A stretch of DNA of 64,000 nt, from the NCBI RefSeq assembly GCF_041260155.1, contig NC_091933.1:24771174-24835173 (forward strand), read 5' to 3'. The position numbers were made by a program, and so were the translations under genes. The DNA comes from Ptychodera flava. Lineage: Eukaryota > Hemichordata > Enteropneusta > Ptychoderidae. Below, in pieces: positions 38,780-51,900 of this stretch (position 1 is the first letter of the stretch; every line of letters starts with the position of its first letter). The notes beneath the pieces were generated by a model. That model saw nothing but the letters and a program-made list of their open reading frames with translations, was not told the origin of the DNA and did no database searches.

Positions 38780-40855
38780 TATCCTCTGCTGTTGATCTCT
38801 GCTCATTGTTTGTCACTTTTTGTCACCATGATTAACGACAGGAAATGACTCGACAAACCTATTATTTTCAAAGTTAAACAGGAACTACATCAGTAGAAAA
38901 ACGTCACGGATTTGTCACATATCACGCTCTAAAGATCCGTAAAGGAGAAAATACGGCTTAAATGATTCTTCATAGATGTTATGTTAAAACTCGTCAGCTG
39001 TTTTAGGTTTAACTCATCCAGCTTTAAACGAGTCCTCAAAGTCAAAATTTAATTAAATGAAAACACTCAGGAGAAAGAACTGTTCACGGTTACATCAAGC
39101 ATAGATATGAGTTATCTATGCCTCTCATTAAGATGACGGAATTTCATTATTACGTTATGGCATTGAAAGGCTATTTACAAATTTGCAGGTCTGCAGTATA
39201 TGATGTCATACCGACAGCATTGTGATTTTAGCAGATAAATTGTCGTGCATCATGTCGATGCACGCCCTCTCATAAAATTCGGATCAGACGACGATAAAGA
39301 AATATAAAGAGCAAAAAACAATGAAATATATGGTACACGGTATTTGCGAAAACACATTTATAATGTTCCAGTAAATAATCTTTGATTTGATTAACTTTTT
39401 CTTTGTACATTTTCCCCCTTTTACGTATAAGTGCGAAAGGTTCATACTCATTGAAACGGGATGTGACGCTTACTTGAAGGCTGAGATCCAGGTTTTATTA
39501 TGTATTTTTGGAGACACTAGTGCTCCAGTTGTTTATAGCCATCTTATACCTATGACAAAACGATTTGTTTAGTATAATGGAATTTAAAAGAAGCAAATAT
39601 TAAACCGTCATGTTCTTTGCATTTGCTACGAGTAAACACAACTATCTCATATAACACGGAATTGCTGTATAGTAACATAAAACTACAACTGAACTAGACA
39701 CTAACTTTTGCGAATTGATGGCGCAAATACAGCCATCCGATTGGTCAAGACGTGAAATTGACCGTGCTATATTAGCGATATAGCGCAGTTGGAACGCGTG
39801 CGAGACGTTTGGCGCCAGAATTTCAATATAATGTTATGGTATAATAATAGCAAAACAAAAACAAAAACAACAAAACCAAAAACGAAGAAAGCAACGGGTA
39901 TTCCACGAGATTTTGACCTGTTCACCCCATATATGCACTTGCTATCGCTCGTGCATATATACGTAGTGGTATCTGTGGTATACCCGTCGCTAGGGTGATT
40001 TGTTTAAACATTCCACGAAACGAAAACTCATTACCGAGAACTGTATTGTTACACTTTTTGAGAGCGATGTAACTTCTCACCACTATAATCTATACAATAC
40101 ATTCTTAAATACCATGCTGATTTACAGCCTAATTAAAAAAACAAATACTGAATTAATCTGCAAATACACTAAATAACCATTCACTGTGCTACGCCCTAAG
40201 ACATTTCAGCATGGCTATGACAATGTACTGTACAATAGAAGTCAGATACATTTCAATGGATTCATCTTTTGATATTGCCTAATCTGAGAAATTCACTAAA
40301 TCTGCAAATCAGTGAATAATTAGTACATCATAGTCATAAGGTTTTCAGATAATTATATATAATGTGATATGTCGAAAGTCCGATCAAATGCAATGCCTTC
40401 ATCTTTTGATGTGTGGCCAAATTGATTACAAAAGTTTATAAATTATTATTTGTCAAAATTAGATAATGATCAGTAAGGCACGCCCACAAAAATCTAACTC
40501 TGATATTACTATGACGATATTAATATGATTTCAAAATCACATCAAATTTAATCCTCTTATTCAGTCTTCATTAATCGCTATGGGAACAAATCATGAATTT
40601 CGTCAATTTGTCTTAGATGTGCAAGTTACAGCCGCCAGAAACCAATCAGACCTACATCTATCCATGAACATACAAGAGACAAGTTTCATATGTATTCGTC
40701 CCGAACATTTTAAATTTATGAGTATAACAGGATGCTGGACAAAGGCACATGCAGACTCGTGTTATGAATTTAGGCCTCTCCTCTCAGTCGATGTTATTCC
40801 GCATTAACAATACAAATGTTTAAATTTTCGGATAGATGGACATCTGCTGTATCTC
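38780..40855. other. Gene-free stretch downstream of gene 2
   Basis: No supported gene apart from a foldback at 39892-39991. It is AT-rich and separates the relic end of gene 2's tail from the repeats upstream of gene 1. Confidence 0.4.
39892..39991. repeat. 100-bp foldback element
   Basis: The outer arms AACGGGTATTCCAC and GTGGTATACCCGTCGC are complementary with small differences. The inner arms CATATATGCAC and GTGCATATATA flank a short loop. Confidence 0.65.
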
Positions 40856-40860
40856 TCTTT

Positions 40861-41629
40861 TCACAAATTTTCATTTTTATCACACCTTTCGATGCACATG
40901 CGTGAATAGCTCTCAACTGAATCAACATTATAGTCAGTAGTAGGCTTATTTCTAGTTTTTGCGTTTCTATATCCATGAAGATATGATGCTTTAAGATCAC
41001 GGCCGCCTTTAGCATTTTTGTCATCATCACATGTGATTATGTGCAGACACTTCCCATTCTCAACTGGATTCGTAGAATTGTCGACACTATTATTGTTTTT
41101 TCGTTTTTCACATTCCTTTTGGTATTGCGATGGAACATTATCCGTATATCCAGAATGAGTGTTATGATCACAATAGGTGACGCGCGCCTCGTTGTTGACC
41201 GAATTCAAAATACTGCCGGTTTTATTGCTTTATCTGTTGTCATGAAGATCTGAAGATGAAAGATTGGCTACATGTTCAGTAAGACTGTATCCTTCAGAAT
41301 CCAAACTGCGCATGGACGCTTTATTCTCAACAGAGTCCGCATTTTTGTCGCTCTCTGCACAGCTATTTCACATAAGTCTGATGACGTCATATCGTTGTCA
41401 TTTCTAGCGTTTTTGGGCGTCACAAAGGTTTTGATATGTATGTGCGCATCTTTTTTAAACGAAGCAATTTTCACGTTCGCATCATTGTTTCTCATCGTGT
41501 TTTCAAGTCAGGTTGCGTCTGTTGGCCAACGGTCGTCATCATTTCTGGTATCTTTGTCAACATCAGAACTCTGGCTCAGCGTGCAAAAGTGTTCTGTCGT
41601 GAATCGATATTATTGTCCGCATAGTTATC
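40861..41629 (-). pseudogene. Relic tail repeats beyond the stop codon of gene 2
   Basis: Past the TAA at 41630-41632, minus-strand reading finds further units broken across frames: the SQSSDVDKDTRNDDD and LENTMRNN pieces (about 41455-41580, shared with gene 1's relic), then YLHGYRNAKTRN and a NPVENGKCLHI unit within 40861-41208. The repeats thus run ~770 bases past the stop. Minus-strand AATAAA signals lie at 41319-41324 and 41221-41226. Confidence 0.6.
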
Positions 41630-42999
41630 TTACTTTGTGTTCTCACTAACATGCCCATCTCTCGACATCGTATCGTCATCAATTGTGACATCTATTTGAC
41701 AATCACAGGCTGCCAAATGTAAGCATTTGCTTGGGTCATTCTTTTCATTGACGTCATTTCCCGAATAATTATTACCTTTGGTGTTCTCGTATCCACGTGG
41801 AATTGATGATGCAATGTCGCCCCCACTTACAATATTTTCGTTTGGAACCGAACTGCTACTATGCATGCACGCTTCGTTTTCCGTTATCTCAGCTCCGATG
41901 TCGACATTACTAATACATATTGTGTTGTCATTTTCAGTAAGATCAGTTTGCATAATTTCGTCGTCGTTTCTCACACTCTTGACTTCATCATCAGTCTGGA
42001 TGGTGCCTTTGCAAGCATCGTTCTCCAGAGTACTAGCAATCTTGTTTACAACATTGCTTTTTCTTGTGTTTACCAATCCATGTAGATTAGAGAACATGGC
42101 GCCTTTCTCATTTCCGATATTTTTGTACCCGTGAGAACTGTCAGTTTGCCTGCACCCGTCCTTTCCTTCTGAATCGACATCATTTTCCGCTTTGTCATCA
42201 CATTTTGTGTTTTCATACTCGTGTGGTTCTGTTGACTCATCATTGGCTGCTTTGTCATCACATTTTGTGGTTTCGTGTTCATGAGGATCTGCTGACTCAT
42301 CATTGTCGTCTTTTAGATTATTTCTGCGTTCTAAACATGTTGTAATAGGTATACACAAGCTCATATCGTCTCTGACTGAGTCGCCGTCGGCGTAAAAGTC
42401 AATGTCATGGTTTGCGTTTTCAAACCAGTGTAGATCTATTGACTTAATGCCATTCTCAATACCGATATTTTTATATACTCTGAAACTTCCACTGCACGCT
42501 TCCCCTTCTAAGGAATCAAGTGAATCGAAAGTATTGTGTGCGTCATCATTTGATTTTATGTTTTCATATCCATGTAACTCAACCGAAGTCAGATGGTCTC
42601 GCCTTTCTATATTTTTGTATCTATCACAACTCGTGATAGGCACGCAATTCTCATTTTCTTCTGATTCTCCGTTTCCCCCCAAATCGCTATTTTTCGTGTT
42701 TTCATAGCCATGTTGATCTTGTGACGAAATATCGTGTTGATCACGTAGATGTTCGTCATGAATTGCGACGTTTGCAACGTTTATGCCTGTCTCTGGTCCA
42801 TTTGTGGCTAGGTCTTTTATTTCAAAATCATTATTACCATTGTCGCTTTCTGTATTCTTATCACTTTGATCTTCCATGTTGATGACTTCATCTTCTTCAA
42901 TACTGTTATAATTACCAGGACAGAAATCCCGAAGTGGTTCATACTGTCCATCAGTACCATCTGGTAAGGTTTCATAGGAATTCTCTCTCCACGTCTGTG
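41630..42999 (-). CDS. Gene 2 exon 21: long cytoplasmic tail with ITAM-like triplet and seven YxN motifs
   Basis: Open for 456 residues. At its start, 42976-42899, lie YETL-x7-YEPL-x7-YNSI: three YxxL/I motifs with 7-residue gaps and an acidic residue three before the first Tyr (ENSY). This fits the ITAM formula YxxL/I-x6-8-YxxL/I. An acidic spacer (MEDQSDKN) and the repeat region follow, with seven pYxN-type motifs in order: HGYENTK, DRYKNIE, HGYENIK, RVYKNIG, HEYENTK, HGYKNIG, RGYENTK. YKNI and YENT motifs alternate in units of ~45-50 residues separated by D/E/N/S-rich sequence with a cysteine. No folded domain is evident, so it is probably disordered. Its role as a docking tail for SH2 adaptors (Grb2 type for YxN) or tandem-SH2 kinases is inference. 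Confidence 0.85.
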
Positions 43000-45900
43000 C
43001 TAAAATGTCACAAGATGAGAAACGAAAAGGGATGTATATTAAATATTGTTTCTTTCCCAGTATATCTGCAAGAACTTCACCTAAGCTGTCTGACCTCACG
43101 GAATACATTCAAGAGACGGAAACTCGCATGGCAACATCTACCAACTTCTCCGTTTGATAAAAGTTGTCCTATTCACACACAAGGTTGTGTATTATTTACT
43201 TACCCTCTGCATAGGCGTTTTCAAGTTCATTCTGCAGAGTTTGAATTCGTGTTTCAAGTTTTACCATTTGGTATTGACTTCTTGCAGCTTTCCTCTTAGA
43301 CTTCACCAAGGCTGCAATTGCTATCGACAAAGCAATGACTATAATGACTCCTAAGACCACCATGCCAATAAGAAAGCCAAGGTACACATGAACAGGTGGA
43401 GATGCAGTAATCTTCAACATGCCAACTGAAACTTTTATGTTCCCATGGGTAATCTACACAAACATATAAGTAACAGTTCGATAACGAAAACACAACTCCG
43501 CACTCAATACACAGCATTATTAAATTAATTATTGAAACTCTATCTGACACGGTTTTTTTTTACAATTTATCGCATAAAGATACGTGGTTGATCATTCAGA
43601 GGATGAAACGAATTGCCCAGTCAATTGACCCTAGAAGTCAAATTAAGGTGTTGCCAACACTGTCAGGTGTAATTATGAGCTGAGCAGTAATCCCAGTCAA
43701 CCACTGAGAAATCAATTGTGCCAAAGTTGAAACATTGTCTTACAGCAGGTTAGATGTAGTCAAAACAACTACACCTGAAAGCAAGTGATAAGACTTGGAC
43801 AGTGCTCGGACATATGTGTGGGTGTTGTTTAGACTACGTCTGACCGTCTGCTAGACAATGTTTCAACTTTTGAAGAGTTCATTCGTGTATGATCGACTCA
43901 TGTTACCGCTTAGCTGTTAATTGCACCCGACAGTGTTGGCAACAACTCGATTTAGACTATGTCTAGTCATTATTACCTGCCAAGAGTCGACAACAATTGA
44001 AATTGGGGAACAGAAAAATATTCACGTGACTGGAAGGTGAAGAGAGAGAAATGTTTTGATAATTATAATACATGTAATGTCTGTATATTATTCTCCAAAT
44101 CAGTAGGACAGTTTCATTTTACTGTCAGTTTTTGGCAACTTTACTAATTGATACAACGTTTCTACTCAAAGAGGCAAATAAACTGCAACTTTGCGAATGT
44201 TGTGTCCAAGTGCGTTGCCATGATATTTTGCATATCGTGTACTTTTATAATAGTATGTTCGACATTGCATCATGGTAGAATTCCTAACCGCCGATTGCTC
44301 TGATGAGAGCGAGTCATCTCATAAAGAATGTTGAAAAATCAAATTTATCATTGCCATCAGTCAGCCACCTAGATACGACAGCGTCGCTTTTTTATCATTG
44401 ATAAAATCAACGCTTCGTAATCAAATGAGTGATAAAAATAATTACTCAGCAGGTGTTGACTTTATCAGCTTATTCGGCTAAGGCGTCACAGTTTGGTCAA
44501 TTAGGTGTTGTTTGATGGACAGCTCGATCACTTGTAGAGAGGGTAAGAAACTCATGAGTGGCATGGTATGGTATTAACACAGAATGAGAAGCATGCACCT
44601 TGCAGAAGTATTAAAGTTTTCTTTATATGGATGAAATGGTGAACAGGGTAAAAAGATACGCTGCTTTGCAACGATAGCGTTTAGCGTCGAGTTTGCCGAA
44701 GAATAACGGTTGTTTTAGGAAGATATGTATGTATGACAGGAGGCCCACCAACAAAGGTTGGTCTGTACTGATTTGTATTATGGTGAGATGCCCATACTTT
44801 TTGTCTCTCGCTTACTCCACAACTTGTCAAAATGGGGACACATACCTCAAATGTTGAGTAACTTTATGTAATAATAAGTATTTTACAAAAAATGCCTGTC
44901 CTGTAGAGAGGGTATTTAAAGGAACCGGAGTTTCGGGGGAGGGGGTTTGCAAAAACTATGTTTGAGGTAATATTGTAATATATTGATACTTAAAGACTTA
45001 CTGTAACCTTAAGTGTGTTCCCTATCTGACTTCCTTGTTGAAGACTCCCTTGCGGTAGGCATGTCAAATGATCACTGTTCAACGACATCATCGCACATAA
45101 GTGGTCTCCAATTTTTACGATAACATCATCCTTATCTGATGCGAGATTCAAGTTCTCCCCCTGAAATGAAATTAAAAGGACATATTTAATTAATGAGAAA
45201 AAGAGGACCCATTTTCACAGTGAAAAAATTTCTCTGTCAAATTTAAAACTTCGGTGCCATATTTTTCTCTAATTATACTCACCGTAACTAATAGATGTTC
45301 TTCATCAACAAGGTTATAGATTTTAACCCAATTTTCAAATTTTCTGTATTCTGGATCCGGGTAATAAGTAAAAGGTACTAAATCATCCCCAAGGTGATTG
45401 GTACTATTAACATTGTCCATGATGAAGCCAAAATCACAGTAGTACGGTCCCTTAGCAGTTGGTTTGATGCCACTGGTAGATATATCCGGGGCACGGCATT
45501 CCATTGATGTAGGAGAGGTCACTGTACATAGCTGAAACGTTGAACAGAACATTCAATCATTGGAAAAATTATAAGAAGATAAACATCCGCAGATACAAGA
45601 AGTTGAAAGTTGAAAGTCTCTTTGGAGAGGGTGATAAACGCTTCTAGTTTAACTTGCATTTACCAGGCAGAATGTATCTATGCAATTTGTGCAACGGTTT
45701 GTCAAAGACTGCAAGTGTACAGACAAAAACTAAAGTATGAATCCCCAGCAGGAAGGCAGACCACAGCAGAAATTTATATAAAAGCAGTAGCATCACCTAT
45801 TTCATGCAAGAAGATGTCTGGGCCAGGATACCAAAATAACTCAAACAAACGAACAAACAAACAAATAAATAACTAAACAAATAAACAAACAAACAAACAA

Positions 45901-48900
45901 ACAAACAAACACAATTACTCTAAACGTTTACATCTGCAAATTACATTACCATTACCATTTGCACAGAATGCAACTACGCGAAGAATTCAAAGCTGCCGGA
46001 TAAGCAATTTCAGAGAAGACTTTCTGACCTGAAATTTATTTCTGCAAAAAATGGATTACGAAAATTAATGGTTATTTAGATACCCTAATAAACGGTTAGC
46101 CTTGTAAGGTGCTGACAAAATTTTAAAGCTAGAAGAACTAATTTTAAATATTTACATATTTATTAAGCAAATATTTTACTTTCGTTAGGAAATCTACCTT
46201 AAGACATCACTTTGAATATGTTCACAAAATGTCAATCAGCTTTGACAAGTAAGTTCAATGGCTCTTATATTTTGGGGGTTTTTTGCTGTTTTTCATTTTG
46301 TTGGCCACATTTACGTTTGGTTAAGCTGTACTATATGGTAAAATAAAATTAAAACAGGTCGAATAATCAGTAACATTTCAGGTAAATCAATACTTTTCCG
46401 GGCCCAAGAAATAAAAAAATAGCAAGAACGATAGGGTAAACCTGAACCACTGGTGATTTATCCTAATGTTTTCAACAGCATAAGTTAAAATTCAGGTCTG
46501 TCATTATCAACATGTTTATCAATATCTCAAATCAGTAATAATTAAAATTAACAATATTTATGCCAACCATACCTACTGAGAATAGTACGACTTCTTTCTA
46601 AGTAACAACTCTTTATTCAGTTTTAGTTTAAAGTTGAATAGGGCATTGTAAAAGGTCATTTGCGTGTTGCCCCGCCTTTTTGCCTATTCAGCACCAGTTG
46701 TAAATATGGCCTCAAAATGATGATGACATTGACGTAACAGAATGAGACGGTCTGATCACGCATGATTATAAGATATACTGGGGATGATATGATAATTTCG
46801 CATTTATTGCATACAATGATGTACGTTTACGAATAGAAGGGAAAACTAGAGAAGGGATGAAGTATGTTATTTCTTATTTTATGAAAAAATTTTGCGCTAT
46901 TTTCGAAGATTTAGAGCCATTACTGTGCTTTTGCATGCTGATGAATTCTTGCAGGCTGTTCCCCGATTAGAGAGGTGAACTGTAATATATGGTGGAGAAT
47001 CGGGGTACAGATATTTGGTTCAAATAGCGAAAGTCACTACAAACTCGTCAATTATTGTCTTGCTTTATAACTCAAACCAATAGGGTAACAAAATGTGCTG
47101 TAGACGTTTCAATAATACTTTTTTACAAACTCTTGAAGTTTTTGGTCTAACTGTTGGCTCATTAGGCGTGACCCGGTGACGGGCATGGCAAAGTGGTAAG
47201 GTACCCTCTGAAACTGGATCTTTTGCACAACGAAATCGCAATAGCCCAGTTTACCACTAGTATCAACAAAAGCATCAGCATCACACAGTAATCTTCTTTA
47301 CGTTTGTTGCGATGAGTATTGTCATAATCATAGTCTGTCTTAGAGTGTTTTGTGTGTCAAAATTGTGAAAGAATGTCAACTCGGTGATGTATTTGCCTGT
47401 CGGCATGCCTTCAAAGATAACTTAAAGTACTGCTTAAATAAATTAATCATTACATAGATACTAACTCCATCATAATATTTGTCTTTGATGAACACCCTCA
47501 GGACTATTGTATGTACGATGTCAAGGTTTCCTCCGGTGACGTTAATCTTACTACCACCACTGAAATGACAAGAACATGAAAACAAATATCACGATGAAGT
47601 TTTACCGACAATCACCACTATATGTCCACCATTCTTCTAGACTTATTTTGCCAGCCGACAGTTGGTCGGGAAAAGGCAGAAGAAACCAGGAATAAACCAG
47701 GGAATTACTCTGAGAAGGAGCAAATCTTCACATACAGGCACAGAGTGACAGGATCCTTAGGCTAGGACACGTACAGTATTCTTGAATTCTTGAAACCTGT
47801 GTAAGGCATACTTTGTAGAGTATCGCATACAAATTGAAATACAGTAATAGAGAAAATGACGTGTGGATTATCTACCCATTTAAATAATTAGCTAGTTTCG
47901 GTCATTTTAAAGGTGTGGATTTAGCCGAGTGGTTGTGACAGCAGTGTCTTCGCAAGGTGACTGGTGCCTTACGTTGTGAGTTTCAATGCGATCGAGAGCA
48001 TACTAGATTTTAATACTAGCAAGAGAGTCATTAGCAATGAAAAGTGTTATTGATAAAGCCTTTTCAACTTCTTTACCTAACAAAAGCTTCATATCTTGAC
48101 AACTGTTCTATTACAGGGTCTGCCATGTACCGATAGATGGCACCAGTGTTATCTTTTGCAATGCCATCAAAAGTTACTGTAACTCCTCCGCTTGGAAAGC
48201 TTGAATCTGATGCCGAGGTGACACATGTAATTGCATCATAAGACAACCTGTCAAAAGTAATACTGATGTGTAAATCGCAGAAAGGAGCACAGCGATTTGC
48301 CCACCTTGTATATCTTACATCATTGCTTTTTTGATTTCCACAAGGATAGTTATAGAGAAGCATTGTGCCAACTACTTATAGTCAATTGTACCTGTTTCAA
48401 AGATACTGTTTGATACACTTTACGTTTTGTACGTTGTTTCACGTCAACTGTTTGTTTTCGTCAACCATTGTTTGATGTCAGGTTGTCACTTACTATGCAA
48501 AGTAACAACTCTCTCTGGTGATATCAAATAGTGCCCGTGTCGAATGTCATGTATCTTCAAACAGAATGCACAGAACAATATGAAATTCCATACGTCTCAA
48601 ATTTTAGATAGGTCAAGACTGGGGTATATTACTTTCGTCAAATTTCTTCCAACAAGTATGTTTACAAACTGCCGCACTTTACAGATAGCTTCGCTGACAC
48701 TTCTTCCAACACTGACAGCAGAAGCGAGACGCATCTACCGCCTATGTTTCCACTCACTCTGTTATATGGCATTTAAATCCTGCCACAGTTGCTGTAATGA
48801 CACTTCCAGCATTCAGATTTTCTCCAGATATCGTCACTACGGTCCCCCCAGACTGTGGACCTTTCTGGGGAGTGAGGCCATCAATTTTAGACACCTGTAA

Positions 48901-51900
48901 AACAGCAGGAATGAACATAGTTGGAAATATTCTTGCTGCAAAAACAGGTCAGCATATGTTAGTGCTAGTGTAAGTTACCGTCATTGAAAAAGATTTCCTC
49001 TGTAGTTGATTTCAATCTCACGATTGCAGAATTCATTCATTAATCTCAGGTTATATCTGTGAAGCCTAAAGATATTGCATGATACTGACCGAGAATTACC
49101 TGCTCAAAATGATCACTGGGATATGGCAAATTCAATTCTTGGCTGATGCGTCAAGTGACTTGATCGTGATCAACAAAATATGGGAAACAAATTTTTTTGT
49201 CAGCACATAAGCTTATTTCATGTTATTATTTCATTAAATTATAATATAGGACATAAAATCAAGACACTTAAATGCATGCACTTTCACCACATGAACTCCT
49301 TTGTTTCACTAATGTTTTGACAAATTCATCTTCAGAGGGCGCTTTATATATTTTTAGTGATAACTTACTACATAGCTGAAATCTTCCAATGATGTACCAG
49401 TATAGGCAACTTGGTTTTCTGTATCTCCAATTGTAATCTGGACATTCCCAGACTTTACCGAACCACTGGGACTGGTATCACACTGAATTCTTGAAACAAA
49501 AATAGGCAACAAAATCTCGAACTGTTCAAATATTCCGTGAGATGCTGTGGATTTGATTTTAATATTCTGGAAGTGTTCTAATTGAAACCTTTGACATATA
49601 ATAATGTTATGAAAAAATTTCATTCAAAATAACTTACTGCTCAGCTATTTCGTATCCACTAGGTATTAGAACACATGGAAAACCAGCAACAGTGACTTCT
49701 TTCACATTAGATGCATTCTTGCCGAGGTTATAGCCCCTGATTGTCAGAGTTGTACCTCCCCTCTATTGGTCCAGCTACTGGTTTCACCTTGACCAAAATA
49801 TGCATAATGGTAGTCAGTTTCCTGACCATCCTTGGAAAACATTCCGTTTTAGATTTTAGTTAATTTCCTCGTTCATTCATTCATAAACTATATGTATACA
49901 AGACATGATGTTCTAACCCTTATGTCACATTTAATCTTGAGGCAGTATACTTATGTTCACTTAATACATACGACGCATATCATGTCTTTGTCTCTCGGTA
50001 TCATACATTATTATACATCTACCATCGAGAACAATAGAATTTTGCGTGCGCTTAAAAAGCCGTACGGAACGCCCGTTCCGTAACACGAATGGTTTCCAGG
50101 CACGCCATCCTCTGCAGCTGTATCTGCGCGTTCACTATAGAACGGTTTCAAGGGACCCATGTTGGACGAGTGCCAGAACATGTCTCTCGCGCGCTCTGTA
50201 CGTACGTGTGTAGTGCACACACTCCAAAACTAGCAGAAGCGCGTCCGACATAGGCGTTCCACACTGGTGCGAAAAAATCAGAAGAAAGATTGTTGACATT
50301 GCACGAAAACGGTCACTACTCTGACAATTTGATGACCAGGTCACGAATGTAAGATGTATAGTAATAAGGTTATCACGAAAATACCGCAAAGGATGCACTC
50401 GGACATTGGCGCCGCGCATTGCCCTCCGCGATACGCTGCACCAATATCCTCGTGCATCCTTTGCGGTATTTTCGTAATAATCTTATAATATCTACTTGCT
50501 TGAACAGACTTCATTCATTCAATGTGACCAATTGATTGTTGATGTCTTACTGCTGCTTGGCTGGATTTGGTTAAAGCAAATTCATCACGTGTCACATGTC
50601 TTCAAACTGAAACCTTTTACAACAAGATGATCATACTATCAAGAAGGTGAATCTGGCGGCAGTGGTACACTTCAAAGTTATAGGTATGTCATTCTTCTGC
50701 AATTTCATTTCCATGGGTGCAGCTTGTCAATTTTCAAAGAAAATCATTCTAAGCTATCTATTCGCAGAAAGCAACACCAACTTACCCCTGTGATGGTTGG
50801 GTCTGGACATATTTTGTCCCTGGTTAACCAATGAGTGACTTGACTACATGTACCAACAACAGTGCATTTCTGTGCCTCATTACCACTTTCACACCAACCA
50901 CACTTATACTTGAGATTTCTTTGATGACAAACTCCGCAATTGGATCCTTCGACACCACACTTGTATAGATTTACTAAAATAATGATAGAGAAATGAATAG
51001 AGATTTTAAATATGACCTGTGGCAGCAATTTAATCTTTTACAACAACAGTACAATCTTGAAGTAAGCTTTAAAGCCTTTATCAATTATGTTTTCAATTAT
51101 GTATTTCATGTATTTCATTGAACAATTAAAAGTCTGTTTTATGAAATTGCAATCGTTGTACTTAAGGATTTAATACACGTACGCCAGCACTGTTAAGATT
51201 CAAAGCTTTTCCTACATACTTTTAAACAAATATTTTATTGAGGTCATCAAAATAGTTTACAATCTCAATAGTGGGAGGGTATATACATACATGTCTATTA
51301 CAAAACTACAATGCAATGATATCAATAAATGTCAGTCAAGAAGTCTAAGAGACTATGTGCATATGAGATTTTCCAACTACATGTAATAAGTTCACTGTAT
51401 TGCAGTTCTAGGAATAAGAGTTGTTAGAATACCACCCCTTTTCTTGTTGTGTAAAGTCAATTTGTTCTTTTTGACTGCTGTACGATATTCTTCTTTCTGT
51501 ATCTTTTGTAGTAATCTTTTTAAAATCAGATGATTTGGTTTCTAATTTTCAAGCTTTGCCTGATATATATGACGTTTGGCAATCAAAATTAGAAAATTCA
51601 CCAATGTGGAGAGGTTCTTATTTCCAATTAGTGTTTATCTTACACTAGGAAATACATTAAGACCAACTTTACTGCCCCATAATATGAGAAAATCATCCCA
51701 GAACGCCATTGTAAATTCATAGTCATAGAAAGTATGTGATAATGTTTCAACTTTCATTTTACAAAAGTACATTTATTTGATGGAACCCTTGGTGGTGTCA
51801 TTTTAAACAGAACACTATTGGTAGGTAGAATGTTATGGAGAATTTTAGACTGGAATTCACGGAGTTTTGTATCGATTGTAACTTTGTAAGAAAGGAAGAG

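Noticed and set aside
47165-47260. Another A-box-like string (GGCATGGCAAAGTGGTAAGG)
   Set aside because: No B box or tRNA fold follows at the right distance, so it is too weak to call.
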